A stretch of DNA of 5,201 nt from a bacterium (GTDB lineage: Bacteria; Zixibacteria; MSB-5A5; GN15; FEB-12), in assembly GCA_030619425.1 (NCBI GenBank), contig JAUXBJ010000182.1:1-5201 (forward strand). The letters are read 5' to 3'. The translations under genes and the position numbers were made by a program. The notes beneath the pieces are model-generated. The model was given only the letters and a program-made list of their open reading frames with translations. It searched no databases and was not told the origin of the DNA. Of the stretch, positions 1 through 5,201 are shown piece after piece (the first letter of the stretch is position 1; the number at the start of each line of letters is the position of its first letter).

Positions 1-279
1 ATGAGTGACACCGTGGTCCTCTTGAACAAGGATCTGTTCGATACCGCTCGATGGACCAGTATGCAGGTACGATTGGGGCAGAATGAGGCTCGCGGCCTTG
101 GTGAAACCGACCCGGTGGAGATCGATGTGGTAACTTACGGCAACAAAGTAGCGCTGCACCCCCAGGACATGTTGAAGTCACCGTCGGTAAACCAGATTAT
201 ACTTATTTTCCGAGGCGCCGCCGATAGTCAGAGATTCACAAACCTGTCGAAAATGGATTTGATCGTATACGCGATCTGA
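1..279 (+). CDS. Hypothetical protein of 92 aa, possibly 5'-truncated by the window
   Basis: I do not recognise this gene. The frame is open from an ATG at base 1 to a TGA at 277-279. Because the ATG is the first base, no ribosome binding site can be checked, and this may be an internal methionine of a longer protein. An in-frame ATG at 61 (MQVRLGQ...) is another possible start, without an obvious Shine-Dalgarno. The product looks soluble, with no signal peptide or membrane segment. Alternating hydrophobic stretches (VEIDVVTYG, NQIILIFRG, MDLIVYAI) suggest a small beta-rich fold. It ends 10 nt before the next gene, so it is probably co-transcribed with the tail-anchored protein and the membrane GTPase and may act with them on the cytoplasmic side. 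A loose likeness of its C-terminus to that of the type VI baseplate protein TssK was considered, but it is too weak to use as a name. Confidence 0.6.
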   Translation: MSDTVVLLNKDLFDTARWTSMQVRLGQNEARGLGETDPVEIDVVTYGNKVALHPQDMLKSPSVNQIILIFRGAADSQRFTNLSKMDLIVYAI

Positions 280-289
280 GTTGGAGATG

Positions 290-1222
290 ATGAACGACCG
301 TATCGCTGTCAAAACTTACGTTGAGGATATCTTCAGATATCTGGAGAGTTTCGAGCAAAGCCCGCAGCAGTTTGCCACTGAGGCTTTCTTGCAGACATAC
401 AATGGTATCGGGGCCGTCTTTCAGGCGTTGCGTCAGCAGCGCGATCAAGCGGTGGAGCTTGATCAGTTCTTGCTTGAAAAGATAAAGCAGGCACCGCTGA
501 CAAGTTCCGACCTGCGGCAACTGACGGTGCAGGTCCTGGTTTCGTTCTTTGAAGCGGAGGCGGATATCGATGGTCAATCCAACCGGTCGTACACCTACTG
601 CCGGGGGCTTCGCGCCGTCAAGCAGGATGTGCCGTTCTTTGAGAATCACCTCGTGCCGCTGCTGTTTCGAGATGGAGCCCTCAATAACAATTTCCCGCTC
701 AACGCTTTCTTCTTGTCGGAGATAGCGCGCTATATGAACACGTACGGCAAGCCCTTGAAAACCGATCTCAACCCGGAGGCCTTCGCCGCTTTGAGTGACC
801 CGCTGAAGTTTCAGGAGTTGGCGCGACGTCACCTCCAAATCGGCAGCGAACTCATGCAGGACCGCTCCACCCTTGAGTTCCATATGCATCGCATTGAAGG
901 ATTCTCCAAAATGGCCCAGCGCAGCCCGCTGTTCGATTGGTACCTTAGGGACTGGCAATACGTAATCAAAGCCGGCGGTTTCTGGTCACGGGTGAAGGGT
1001 TTTCTCAGCACTCTGGGTGGTAAGATCAAGGGCGTTTTTTCAAGTTCGAGATACTTTCGCATGTCGCTGACTCAACGCAGTCCGGCTTACGCCTTCTACA
1101 GCATTATCATTGTGTTATTCCTGCTGTTTGCGCTGTACGTTCCGATTAAGTGGAGCCAGTACCGTCAGGATCGACTGGAGCAGATGCATGACCATCTCAC
1201 CGAACTTCAGGGCGGTGGTTGA
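290..1222 (+). CDS. Helical cytoplasmic protein with a C-terminal membrane anchor, partner of the GTPase
   Basis: I do not recognise a named family. The product is about 310 aa. Three in-frame starts lie close together: TTG 281, ATG 287 and ATG 290. GGAG at 283-286 serves ATG 290 best (3-nt spacer), so I chose it, but 287 is nearly as good. The first ~255 residues look mostly helical, with many polar and aromatic residues and a conserved-looking stretch around FPLNAFFLSEIARYMN. One hydrophobic segment, SIIIVLFLLFALYVPI, lies at about residues 271-286 and is preceded by a basic stretch (KIKGVFSSSRYFR). A tail of about 25 residues follows. This suggests a cytoplasmic body with a single C-terminal anchor and a short outer tail. 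The stop at 1220-1222 overlaps the ribosome binding site of the GTPase gene, so the two are probably translationally linked. The shape resembles TssL/DotU of type VI secretion, though I see no diagnostic TssL motif. Confidence 0.8.
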   Translation: MNDRIAVKTYVEDIFRYLESFEQSPQQFATEAFLQTYNGIGAVFQALRQQRDQAVELDQFLLEKIKQAPLTSSDLRQLTVQVLVSFFEAEADIDGQSNRSYTYCRGLRAVKQDVPFFENHLVPLLFRDGALNNNFPLNAFFLSEIARYMNTYGKPLKTDLNPEAFAALSDPLKFQELARRHLQIGSELMQDRSTLEFHMHRIEGFSKMAQRSPLFDWYLRDWQYVIKAGGFWSRVKGFLSTLGGKIKGVFSSSRYFRMSLTQRSPAYAFYSIIIVLFLLFALYVPIKWSQYRQDRLEQMHDHLTELQGGG

Positions 1223-1226
1223 GGAG
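1221..1226 (+). promoter_or_regulatory. Shine-Dalgarno for the GTG-started GTPase gene
   Basis: GAGGAG overlaps the TGA stop of the upstream gene and sits 10 nt before the GTG at 1237. It supports GTG over the next in-frame ATG (residue 35), which would begin right at the first strand of the GTPase domain and remove the basic N-terminus. The overlap suggests coupled translation of the two genes. Confidence 0.65.
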
Positions 1227-1236
1227 CGGTTGATCA

Positions 1237-3441
1237 GTGTTTAAGAAGATATTCAAGCTGTTCAAGAAGGGCGCCAAGGCCGCCCCCAAAGGGAAAGACC
1301 AGGCGGCAGTGGGTGGTGGTTTCGACTGGCCATCGGGGATGCGGATCGGCGTCTTCGGCCACAGCAACAGCGGCAAGACAGTTTACTTCACAGTGCTCAA
1401 CGAGGAGTGCAAGGTATCGAAAAACCTCGGTCTGTCGGTCACCGACAACATCACAGCCGGGGAGTTTCTGGCCAACTACCGAGCGCTGTGGGGGCTGGGG
1501 ACATCCGACAGTGCCGGCACGATGGTGGACCTGCGCGAGGATAAACAGTTTCCGCCGTCCACCCCGAGTGAGAAAATCCTTCAGTTCAATGCCATCCTTG
1601 ATCGCTCAAAGAACATCCCGATCGTCACCTACGATTACAACGGCAAGGCTGTCTCGATCCAGGACCGACACGAACTGGCCGACAAGGTCAGGGATTTCAT
1701 GTATGGCTGTCAGGGGCTTCTGTTCTTTTTCGACCCCAAGGTCCTTGGCGCCGAATTGCAGTGTCAGGCGCATGTTGCTTCGTTTGTCAATATGCTCGAG
1801 ATGCTGGCCCCGGCCGGCGGGCGTCTGCCGATTCCGGTGGCTTTGGTAGTTACCAAGGCCGATGTATTGCCCGGGTTCTCCGGCGAAGGCCAAACGGTGT
1901 TGGTCCGGAGCGATCAGGAGCATTTCCTGGCCGAGGATTACGAGTTGTTCCTTGAGAATATCCTCGCCTCGAACCGGATCGCCTCCAACTCCGCCTGGGC
2001 CGGTTCGGTGCGAGACATCCTGGTCAAACTCAAAGACTTCCTCAAGCTGGTCATCGGTCGCACCCTGGACTTTCAGGTATTCTTCACTTCGAACACCGGC
2101 GTCGAGCCAACCAAAATCGGTACCGACGTAGGTCGGTCGCTCTACAAACCGCCCGACAAGATGCAACCGATAGGCGTGAGGGAACCGTTCTACTGGTTGC
2201 TGAAGTCAATCATACGCAACCGCCGCCTGGTCGCTTTCAGAAAGCTGGCGAAATACGCCGTCGTGCTCAGTCTCATCTTTGCCGCCGTCTGGTCGGCGCC
2301 GCATCTATACAGTTTCCATCTGAAACTGAATCGCATTTCGGCCCTGGAAGGGCGGCTCTGGGAGGGCAAGGGCACCGTTCACGAAATCCCGGAGAAGGGA
2401 CGCCTCGATCTCCGTACGGCTTATAACTCATATGCACGTTCGAAATTCGCCAATTGGGTATTCCAGGATTTCGCCGTGCAGGCCGGCTATACGTACGATT
2501 TCTATAACAACATCAGCGAGGAAGAAGACCTCAAGAAGCTTGCGGGCCTGATTGGAGAGTTGACCAATCTGGTAAACAATCCCACCCAGTGGCCCAAACC
2601 GGCCGCCAGCGGCGATACGGTGGTACCGACCGAGACGACGATCAAGCTGGAAAACCAGATTGAACATTACACCGGGGGGCCTAAAGAGTCGAAGCTTTAT
2701 ACCAAAAGCAGTCGTGCCCTGGAATTGTGGGCCTTGTTCAAGAGCGCGCTGGCCAAACCGGAGTCGGAAGAAGCGTGGAGCGCTATCGTCCGTTACAACG
2801 ATGCCCTCCCGGACATCCCACACAAACCGAGCTCCGAGATCAAGGCGTTGGGCGCAGCTATGCAAGCCGTCATCGGAGGTCGCGAGGTCGAAGCAGAACG
2901 CGAGGTAGATCGTGAGAAGACCACCGGAGAATTCGAAACATTCTCCGCACAATTGTCCGAGAGAACCGATCCCGCCTACTTACTGGGTACCGCAGTTAAG
3001 AAACTAAACCAGTACCGGGGACAGTTGGAGGGGGAGGATGCAAATCGCGCTGCCAAGTTCCTGAAAGACGCCAAGTACTTCAATCAGAATCGCGAATACC
3101 GATTTACAGTATCCAATTGTCCGGCGAGGCATCACATACACATAAAAGTCGTGGGGTCCGGCAAACCGGACAAGTGGCCCGAGGGACGAATGTACAAGAT
3201 GAACAAGTCCGGGAGCATCATTTGGAAGGCAGGCGATCAGATATACATTGCACTGGATGACACAGACCACGGCGGCGGTGATGAGAAGTGGGGAGAAAGC
3301 TGCAAGGCACTCGCTGAATTCACCGGTGGCTATGCCATATTCGATATGGCCGGAGTTATCGATTTTTCTTCCGTCGGGTTACAGATAAGTATCAGGTTTG
3401 ATGACGCGGATGATCCGTACAAAAAGCTGCCGAAATGGTGA
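1237..3441 (+). CDS. Membrane-spanning small-GTPase-like protein with a large extracytoplasmic domain
   Basis: The product is 734 aa and starts at GTG. A lysine-rich amphipathic N-terminus (MFKKIFKLFKKGAKAAPKGK) may touch the membrane. Residues ~34-300 form a P-loop GTPase-like domain: G1/Walker A GHSNSGKT (41-48), a G2 candidate Thr109 in FPPST, G3 DYNG (133-136), G4 TKAD (206-209) and a G5 candidate TSNTG (284-288). A membrane segment spans about 338-357 (KYAVVLSLIFAAVWSA) after a very basic stretch (RNRRLVAFRK), so the N-terminus should be cytoplasmic and residues 360-734 outside. The outer part is helical with a charged stretch near 549-562. From about 620 it becomes beta-rich (REYRFTVSN, GDQIYIALDD, GLQISIRF) and ends DPYKKLPKW. 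All motifs needed for GTP binding seem present. It sits between a tail-anchored protein and an exported protein, probably its partners. Candidates are a Double-GTPase-like (TRAFAC class) protein or a remote TssM/IcmF analogue; neither is proven. Confidence 0.85.
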   Translation: MFKKIFKLFKKGAKAAPKGKDQAAVGGGFDWPSGMRIGVFGHSNSGKTVYFTVLNEECKVSKNLGLSVTDNITAGEFLANYRALWGLGTSDSAGTMVDLREDKQFPPSTPSEKILQFNAILDRSKNIPIVTYDYNGKAVSIQDRHELADKVRDFMYGCQGLLFFFDPKVLGAELQCQAHVASFVNMLEMLAPAGGRLPIPVALVVTKADVLPGFSGEGQTVLVRSDQEHFLAEDYELFLENILASNRIASNSAWAGSVRDILVKLKDFLKLVIGRTLDFQVFFTSNTGVEPTKIGTDVGRSLYKPPDKMQPIGVREPFYWLLKSIIRNRRLVAFRKLAKYAVVLSLIFAAVWSAPHLYSFHLKLNRISALEGRLWEGKGTVHEIPEKGRLDLRTAYNSYARSKFANWVFQDFAVQAGYTYDFYNNISEEEDLKKLAGLIGELTNLVNNPTQWPKPAASGDTVVPTETTIKLENQIEHYTGGPKESKLYTKSSRALELWALFKSALAKPESEEAWSAIVRYNDALPDIPHKPSSEIKALGAAMQAVIGGREVEAEREVDREKTTGEFETFSAQLSERTDPAYLLGTAVKKLNQYRGQLEGEDANRAAKFLKDAKYFNQNREYRFTVSNCPARHHIHIKVVGSGKPDKWPEGRMYKMNKSGSIIWKAGDQIYIALDDTDHGGGDEKWGESCKALAEFTGGYAIFDMAGVIDFSSVGLQISIRFDDADDPYKKLPKW

Positions 3442-3466
3442 TCATTCACCGGACGCAGGCGGCGGC

Positions 3467-3472
3467 AAGGAG
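3467..3472 (+). promoter_or_regulatory. Shine-Dalgarno of the exported 172-aa protein
   Basis: AAGGAG lies 6 nt before the ATG at 3479, an optimal spacing. It fixes the start used for the signal-peptide protein and shows that this gene has independent initiation despite lying only 37 nt after the GTPase stop. Confidence 0.75.
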
Positions 3473-3478
3473 TAGCCA

Positions 3479-3997
3479 ATGAACAGGTTCAAGTACAGCC
3501 TTTGGGCGATCATGGCAACTGTGATCGTGTCGGTTGTGGTGGTCCAGACCGCACAATGCGACATCGAGTTACCAAAGGGTCACGAGATAGAGATTGTTTT
3601 CAGTCAGGATGTTTCTTCGAAGTATGTCGCTCCCGGGGAGTTGGTGCCGATCCGCTTGAACACTCCTATTGTTTACGGCGGCTTCACGGTCGTAGAGGCC
3701 GGCGCCCCGGGTTCGGCCAGAGTCAAATCAGTCACTGCGGCAGGGCGCGGCGGCAAGCCGGGCTCGATCGTGGTGGAACTTCTGGAACTGGAGTCGGACG
3801 GGCACTACGAGGCTGAGGGTGACAAGAAAATCATGCTCAAGGCGGTCGACGGAATATCCGCCGAAGGCAAAGGCAAGAAGCTGCTGTCCTGGCTGCTGAT
3901 TTTCGGACTGTTCATCAAGGGCGGCCAGGGAGAAATCCCAGCCGACCAGCCGTTTAAGGCAACGATTGCCGAAGACATCGTTATTCTGATGGATTGA
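3479..3997 (+). CDS. Exported beta-rich protein of unknown function
   Basis: The product is 172 aa with a clear Sec-type signal peptide: basic MNRFK, hydrophobic core at about 7-22, and probable cleavage around residues 24-27 (QTAQC). The Cys is preceded by Gln rather than Gly/Ala/Ser, so this is not a good lipobox. The mature part has a pattern I associate with a widespread class of small exported proteins: SSKYVAPGELVPIRL, then an 'intrinsic Ga.g.arV' strand (EAGAPGSARVKSV), GRGGKPGSIVVELLELESDG, and a C-terminal GEIPADQPFKATIAED. This predicts a compact beta domain in the periplasm or at the outer membrane. A second hydrophobic stretch (LLSWLLIFGLFIKGG, ~135-149) is short and probably part of the fold or a membrane-binding loop. 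It is the last gene of the operon and lies on the same side of the membrane as the GTPase's C-terminal domain, so contact between them is plausible but inferred. Confidence 0.8.
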   Translation: MNRFKYSLWAIMATVIVSVVVVQTAQCDIELPKGHEIEIVFSQDVSSKYVAPGELVPIRLNTPIVYGGFTVVEAGAPGSARVKSVTAAGRGGKPGSIVVELLELESDGHYEAEGDKKIMLKAVDGISAEGKGKKLLSWLLIFGLFIKGGQGEIPADQPFKATIAEDIVILMD

Positions 3998-4024
3998 CGT
4001 CCAGCCAAACAGTTGAACTCTCTC

Positions 4025-4050
4025 AGGCCGGCCTCACCGCCGGCCTTTTT
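4025..4050 (+). terminator. Rho-independent terminator closing the operon
   Basis: A perfect 8-bp GC-rich stem (AGGCCGGC at 4025-4032 with GCCGGCCT at 4039-4046) encloses a 6-nt loop, CTCACC, and is followed by a T run to 4050. It lies 27 nt after the stop of the exported-protein gene and is the obvious end of the four-gene transcript. Confidence 0.9.
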
Positions 4051-4090
4051 GTCTTGCCACTGGTTTTGTGCTGCCAGCGCAGGGCGACCC

Positions 4091-4262
4091 GAGGCTGTCT
4101 CACAAGTTGCTTTTTCTGTCGCGTAGCGGCGGGGCTTGTCTCCGCTGGCCACAAGTGGCGTTCACCGGGGCGACACAAGGCCGCCCCCTACGCGGGGTTA
4201 CGTGACACTCTTGTGAATAATGTTTTCTGTCACCTTGGTTTTCGATCTTATGGGACAGCCTC
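4091..4262. mobile_element. MITE-like non-coding element with terminal inverted repeats
   Basis: GAGGCTGTCTCACAAG at 4091-4106 and CTTATGGGACAGCCTC at 4247-4262 are inverted copies matching at 14 of 16 positions. ACCC directly flanks both ends (4087-4090 and 4263-4266), a candidate 4-bp target-site duplication, though so short a match could be chance. The 172-bp interior has no credible gene. It contains nested hairpins, two direct copies of TTTTCTGTC (4112-4120 and 4223-4231), and CACAAG repeated at 4101, 4150 and 4174 with an inverted copy CTTGTG at 4210. This is the build of a small non-autonomous element that would need a transposase from elsewhere. A repeated intergenic structured element that does not move by transposition is the alternative. 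Confidence 0.6.
4121..4193. repeat. Nested inverted repeat inside the MITE-like element
   Basis: The 25 bases at 4121-4145 and the reverse complement of 4169-4193 match at 18 of 25 positions, both starting GCGTAG. Each arm also folds on itself: AGCGG 4125-4129 with CCGCT 4142-4146, and GGGGCG 4167-4172 with CGCCCC 4182-4187. The centre holds a third small hairpin, GCCA 4148-4151 with TGGC 4156-4159. The wording (GTAG, GGCGG, CTTGT, CGCC) resembles GC-rich dispersed intergenic repeats seen in many uncultured bacterial genomes; that comparison is from memory. Confidence 0.6.
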
Positions 4263-4295
4263 ACCCCGCCCCCGACACCCGCCTACCAACCAATA

Positions 4296-4320
4296 GCTGT
4301 CAGGCGAGTCGCCTGACAGC
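4296..4320. repeat. 25-bp near-perfect palindrome (REP-like or operator)
   Basis: GCTGTCAGGCGA at 4296-4307 is a perfect 12-bp inverted match to TCGCCTGACAGC at 4309-4320 around a single central G. No T run follows on the top strand and no A run precedes it, so it is not a simple intrinsic terminator. It lies about 55 bp upstream of the candidate -35 box of the next gene. It could be a repetitive extragenic palindrome or a dimeric regulator site; the sequence alone does not decide. Confidence 0.7.
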
Positions 4321-4375
4321 ACCTGCGAAGGCCTTGTACCGGACATCCAAGGCGCAGATTGTTCAAACATTGCTA

Positions 4376-4403
4376 TTGACTGATTGGGAAAACCTGTTAG
4401 CTT
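4376..4403 (+). promoter_or_regulatory. Candidate sigma70-type promoter for the beta-helix gene
   Basis: TTGACT at 4376-4381 matches the -35 consensus at 5 of 6 positions. A 16-nt spacer leads to TAGCTT at 4398-4403, which keeps the key T, A and final T of the -10 box and is preceded by TGT at 4395-4397 as an extended -10. Transcription would start near 4410, leaving a leader of about 45 nt. The location, downstream of a terminator and upstream of a gene start, supports it, but the -10 match is weak. Confidence 0.45.
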
Positions 4404-4454
4404 ATCAATGAGTAGATAAGATATCCTCTTCACCCTTAATCCGGGTTTTAAGTG

Positions 4455-5201
4455 ATGAATAGACAATATGTTGACCGGTCAAAGAACCGTCTCAGCAGGG
4501 CTGGACTGTTATCAGCAGTTGTCCTGTTTGGGTTGATAGCGAGCTTCACCACGACAACGGCCAAGCCGCCGCTCGTACCGGAGTTAAAGGCTCCAGCCAA
4601 CGGCTCGACTATCGATGAAAACTTCCCGAAATTCGCCTGGAGTTCCAGCATCGGTGCGGTGGCTTACGATCTGCAAGTCGCCGATAATTCCGACTTTGTT
4701 TATCCAATTGTGGAAAAGTACTGGTACGAAGATACGGTTTACGACTCATCTCTAATCCCAAACGGAACCTACTACTGGCGGGTAGGCGCTTGGGGACCGG
4801 GAGAAGGAGAATGGAGCGGCTGGTCCGCTGCCAACAAGTTCGCCATTACCGGCCCCTACGAAGTACCATCTGAGTTTCCCGATATCCGCTCGGCCATCAC
4901 CGTAATACCGTATTCCGCCGCCGGTGAGGTGCTGGTCGCACCCGACACGTATATAGGTTATGGCAATTCCAACCTGTGGCAATTCAGCAGCAGGTCAGTG
5001 CAGTTGCGATCATCAGGCGGACCGGCTTCGACGATTATCGATTGCGGGGATTCCAGCCGAGGTCTTTACTTCGACTCGAATACCGGCGCGGGAACATCGG
5101 TGGAAGGCTTCACCATTCGTAACGCCACCGGTTACGGTGGCACCGGAGGGGCTATAGACTGCGAGGGCGCGTCAGTGACAATCAACAACTGTGTTATCGA
5201 A
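4455..5201 (+). CDS. Exported FN3-like plus parallel beta-helix surface protein, 3' end beyond the window
   Basis: The frame is open from ATG 4455 (or GTG 4452, immediately upstream) to the last base, giving 249 codons without a stop; the gene continues past the window. No strong Shine-Dalgarno is visible, only TAAG near 4449. A signal peptide is clear: basic NRQYVDRSKNRLSR, hydrophobic LLSAVVLFGLIAS (about 18-30), and cleavage near TTTTA-KP (residue 36). Residues ~43-131 resemble a fibronectin type III-like domain: VPELKAPANGSTI, FAWSS, AYDLQVADN and GTYYWRVGAW, the usual pattern for such domains in exported proteins. From ~137, EVPSEFPDIRSAIT, EVLVAPDTYIG, STIIDCG, VEGFTIRN and GGAIDCEGASVTINNCVIE are typical openings of right-handed parallel beta-helix (pectate-lyase-like) proteins. 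The likely role is a cell-surface or secreted adhesin or polysaccharide-binding protein; an enzyme activity cannot be claimed. The missing C-terminus might carry a sorting or anchoring domain. Confidence 0.85.
   Translation, partial: MNRQYVDRSKNRLSRAGLLSAVVLFGLIASFTTTTAKPPLVPELKAPANGSTIDENFPKFAWSSSIGAVAYDLQVADNSDFVYPIVEKYWYEDTVYDSSLIPNGTYYWRVGAWGPGEGEWSGWSAANKFAITGPYEVPSEFPDIRSAITVIPYSAAGEVLVAPDTYIGYGNSNLWQFSSRSVQLRSSGGPASTIIDCGDSSRGLYFDSNTGAGTSVEGFTIRNATGYGGTGGAIDCEGASVTINNCVIE

Larger units (their letters stand above)
3998..4454. other. Intergenic region of 457 bp
   Basis: No credible gene is present. Besides the terminator, the MITE-like element, the palindrome and the candidate promoter listed separately, I see nothing in 4051-4090, 4263-4295 (C-rich), 4321-4375 or the leader at 4410-4454. 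Short open frames here run across the terminator or the repeats and lack ribosome binding sites. Confidence 0.75.

Noticed and set aside
236..958. 240-codon open frame on the minus strand
   Set aside because: It lies almost wholly antisense to the tail-anchored protein gene, has no ribosome binding site or recognisable domain, and its translation has the composition of a shadow frame.
1313..1849. 178-codon plus-strand frame inside the GTPase gene
   Set aside because: The translation is rich in Arg, Ser, Pro and Cys, typical of an out-of-frame reading; the GTPase frame carries the conserved motifs through the same stretch.
1606..2166. 186-codon minus-strand frame
   Set aside because: Antisense to the GTPase domain without start signals; the coding strand is clearly the plus strand.
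2428..2952. 174-codon minus-strand frame
   Set aside because: Shadow of the GTPase's outer region; no start signal or known domain.
1237..3441. Naming the protein TssM/IcmF
   Set aside because: Only topology and a loose C-terminal pattern agree; it is shorter than TssM, lacks the N-terminal membrane hairpin, and no other type VI gene is visible.
4091..4262. CRISPR array
   Set aside because: The repeated words are short, irregularly spaced and inverted; there are no equal-length repeats with unique spacers.
3994..4296. 100-codon frame starting at the end of the exported-protein gene
   Set aside because: It reads through the intrinsic terminator and the whole MITE-like element and shows no protein-like pattern.
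4296..4320. Second intrinsic terminator at the palindrome
   Set aside because: The stem is strong but no T run follows on either strand.

Overview
The window looks like part of a chromosome from an uncultured, moderately GC-rich, probably Gram-negative bacterium. It has short intergenic gaps and Shine-Dalgarno-led genes. It encodes two proteins with Sec-type signal peptides, one of them a FN3-like plus parallel beta-helix surface protein. The intergenic DNA contains repeats of a type common in candidate-phylum genomes. A Zixibacteria-like or other FCB-group source would fit, but this is a guess from style; no phylogenetic marker is present.

Bases 1-3997 hold four co-directional genes that read as one operon, with gaps of about 10, 14 and 37 nt. 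In order they are: a 92-aa protein of unknown function that may be a fragment; a ~310-aa helical protein with a single C-terminal membrane anchor; a 734-aa membrane GTPase; and a 172-aa exported protein. The GTPase has G1-G5-like motifs in its N-terminal 290 residues, one membrane segment at about 338-357, and a ~375-residue region predicted to lie outside the membrane, ending in a beta-rich domain. A strong intrinsic terminator at 4025-4050 closes the operon.

The GTPase and its tail-anchored partner form the most interesting part. The layout (cytoplasmic helical protein with a C-terminal anchor, then a P-loop protein crossing the membrane once with a large periplasmic beta-ended region, then an exported protein) resembles the TssL/TssM/TssJ membrane complex of type VI secretion systems. 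The GTPase core itself looks more like the compact small-GTPase domains of the Double-GTPase type. Neither assignment is proven; this could be an undescribed membrane-spanning GTPase complex.

Bases 3998-4454 are non-coding. They hold the terminator, a 172-bp MITE-like element (4091-4262) with 16-bp imperfect terminal inverted repeats and a candidate 4-bp target duplication, a 25-bp near-perfect palindrome (4296-4320), and a tentative sigma70-type promoter (4376-4403). A further gene starts at 4455 and runs off the right edge. It encodes an exported protein with a FN3-like domain followed by the start of a right-handed beta-helix.
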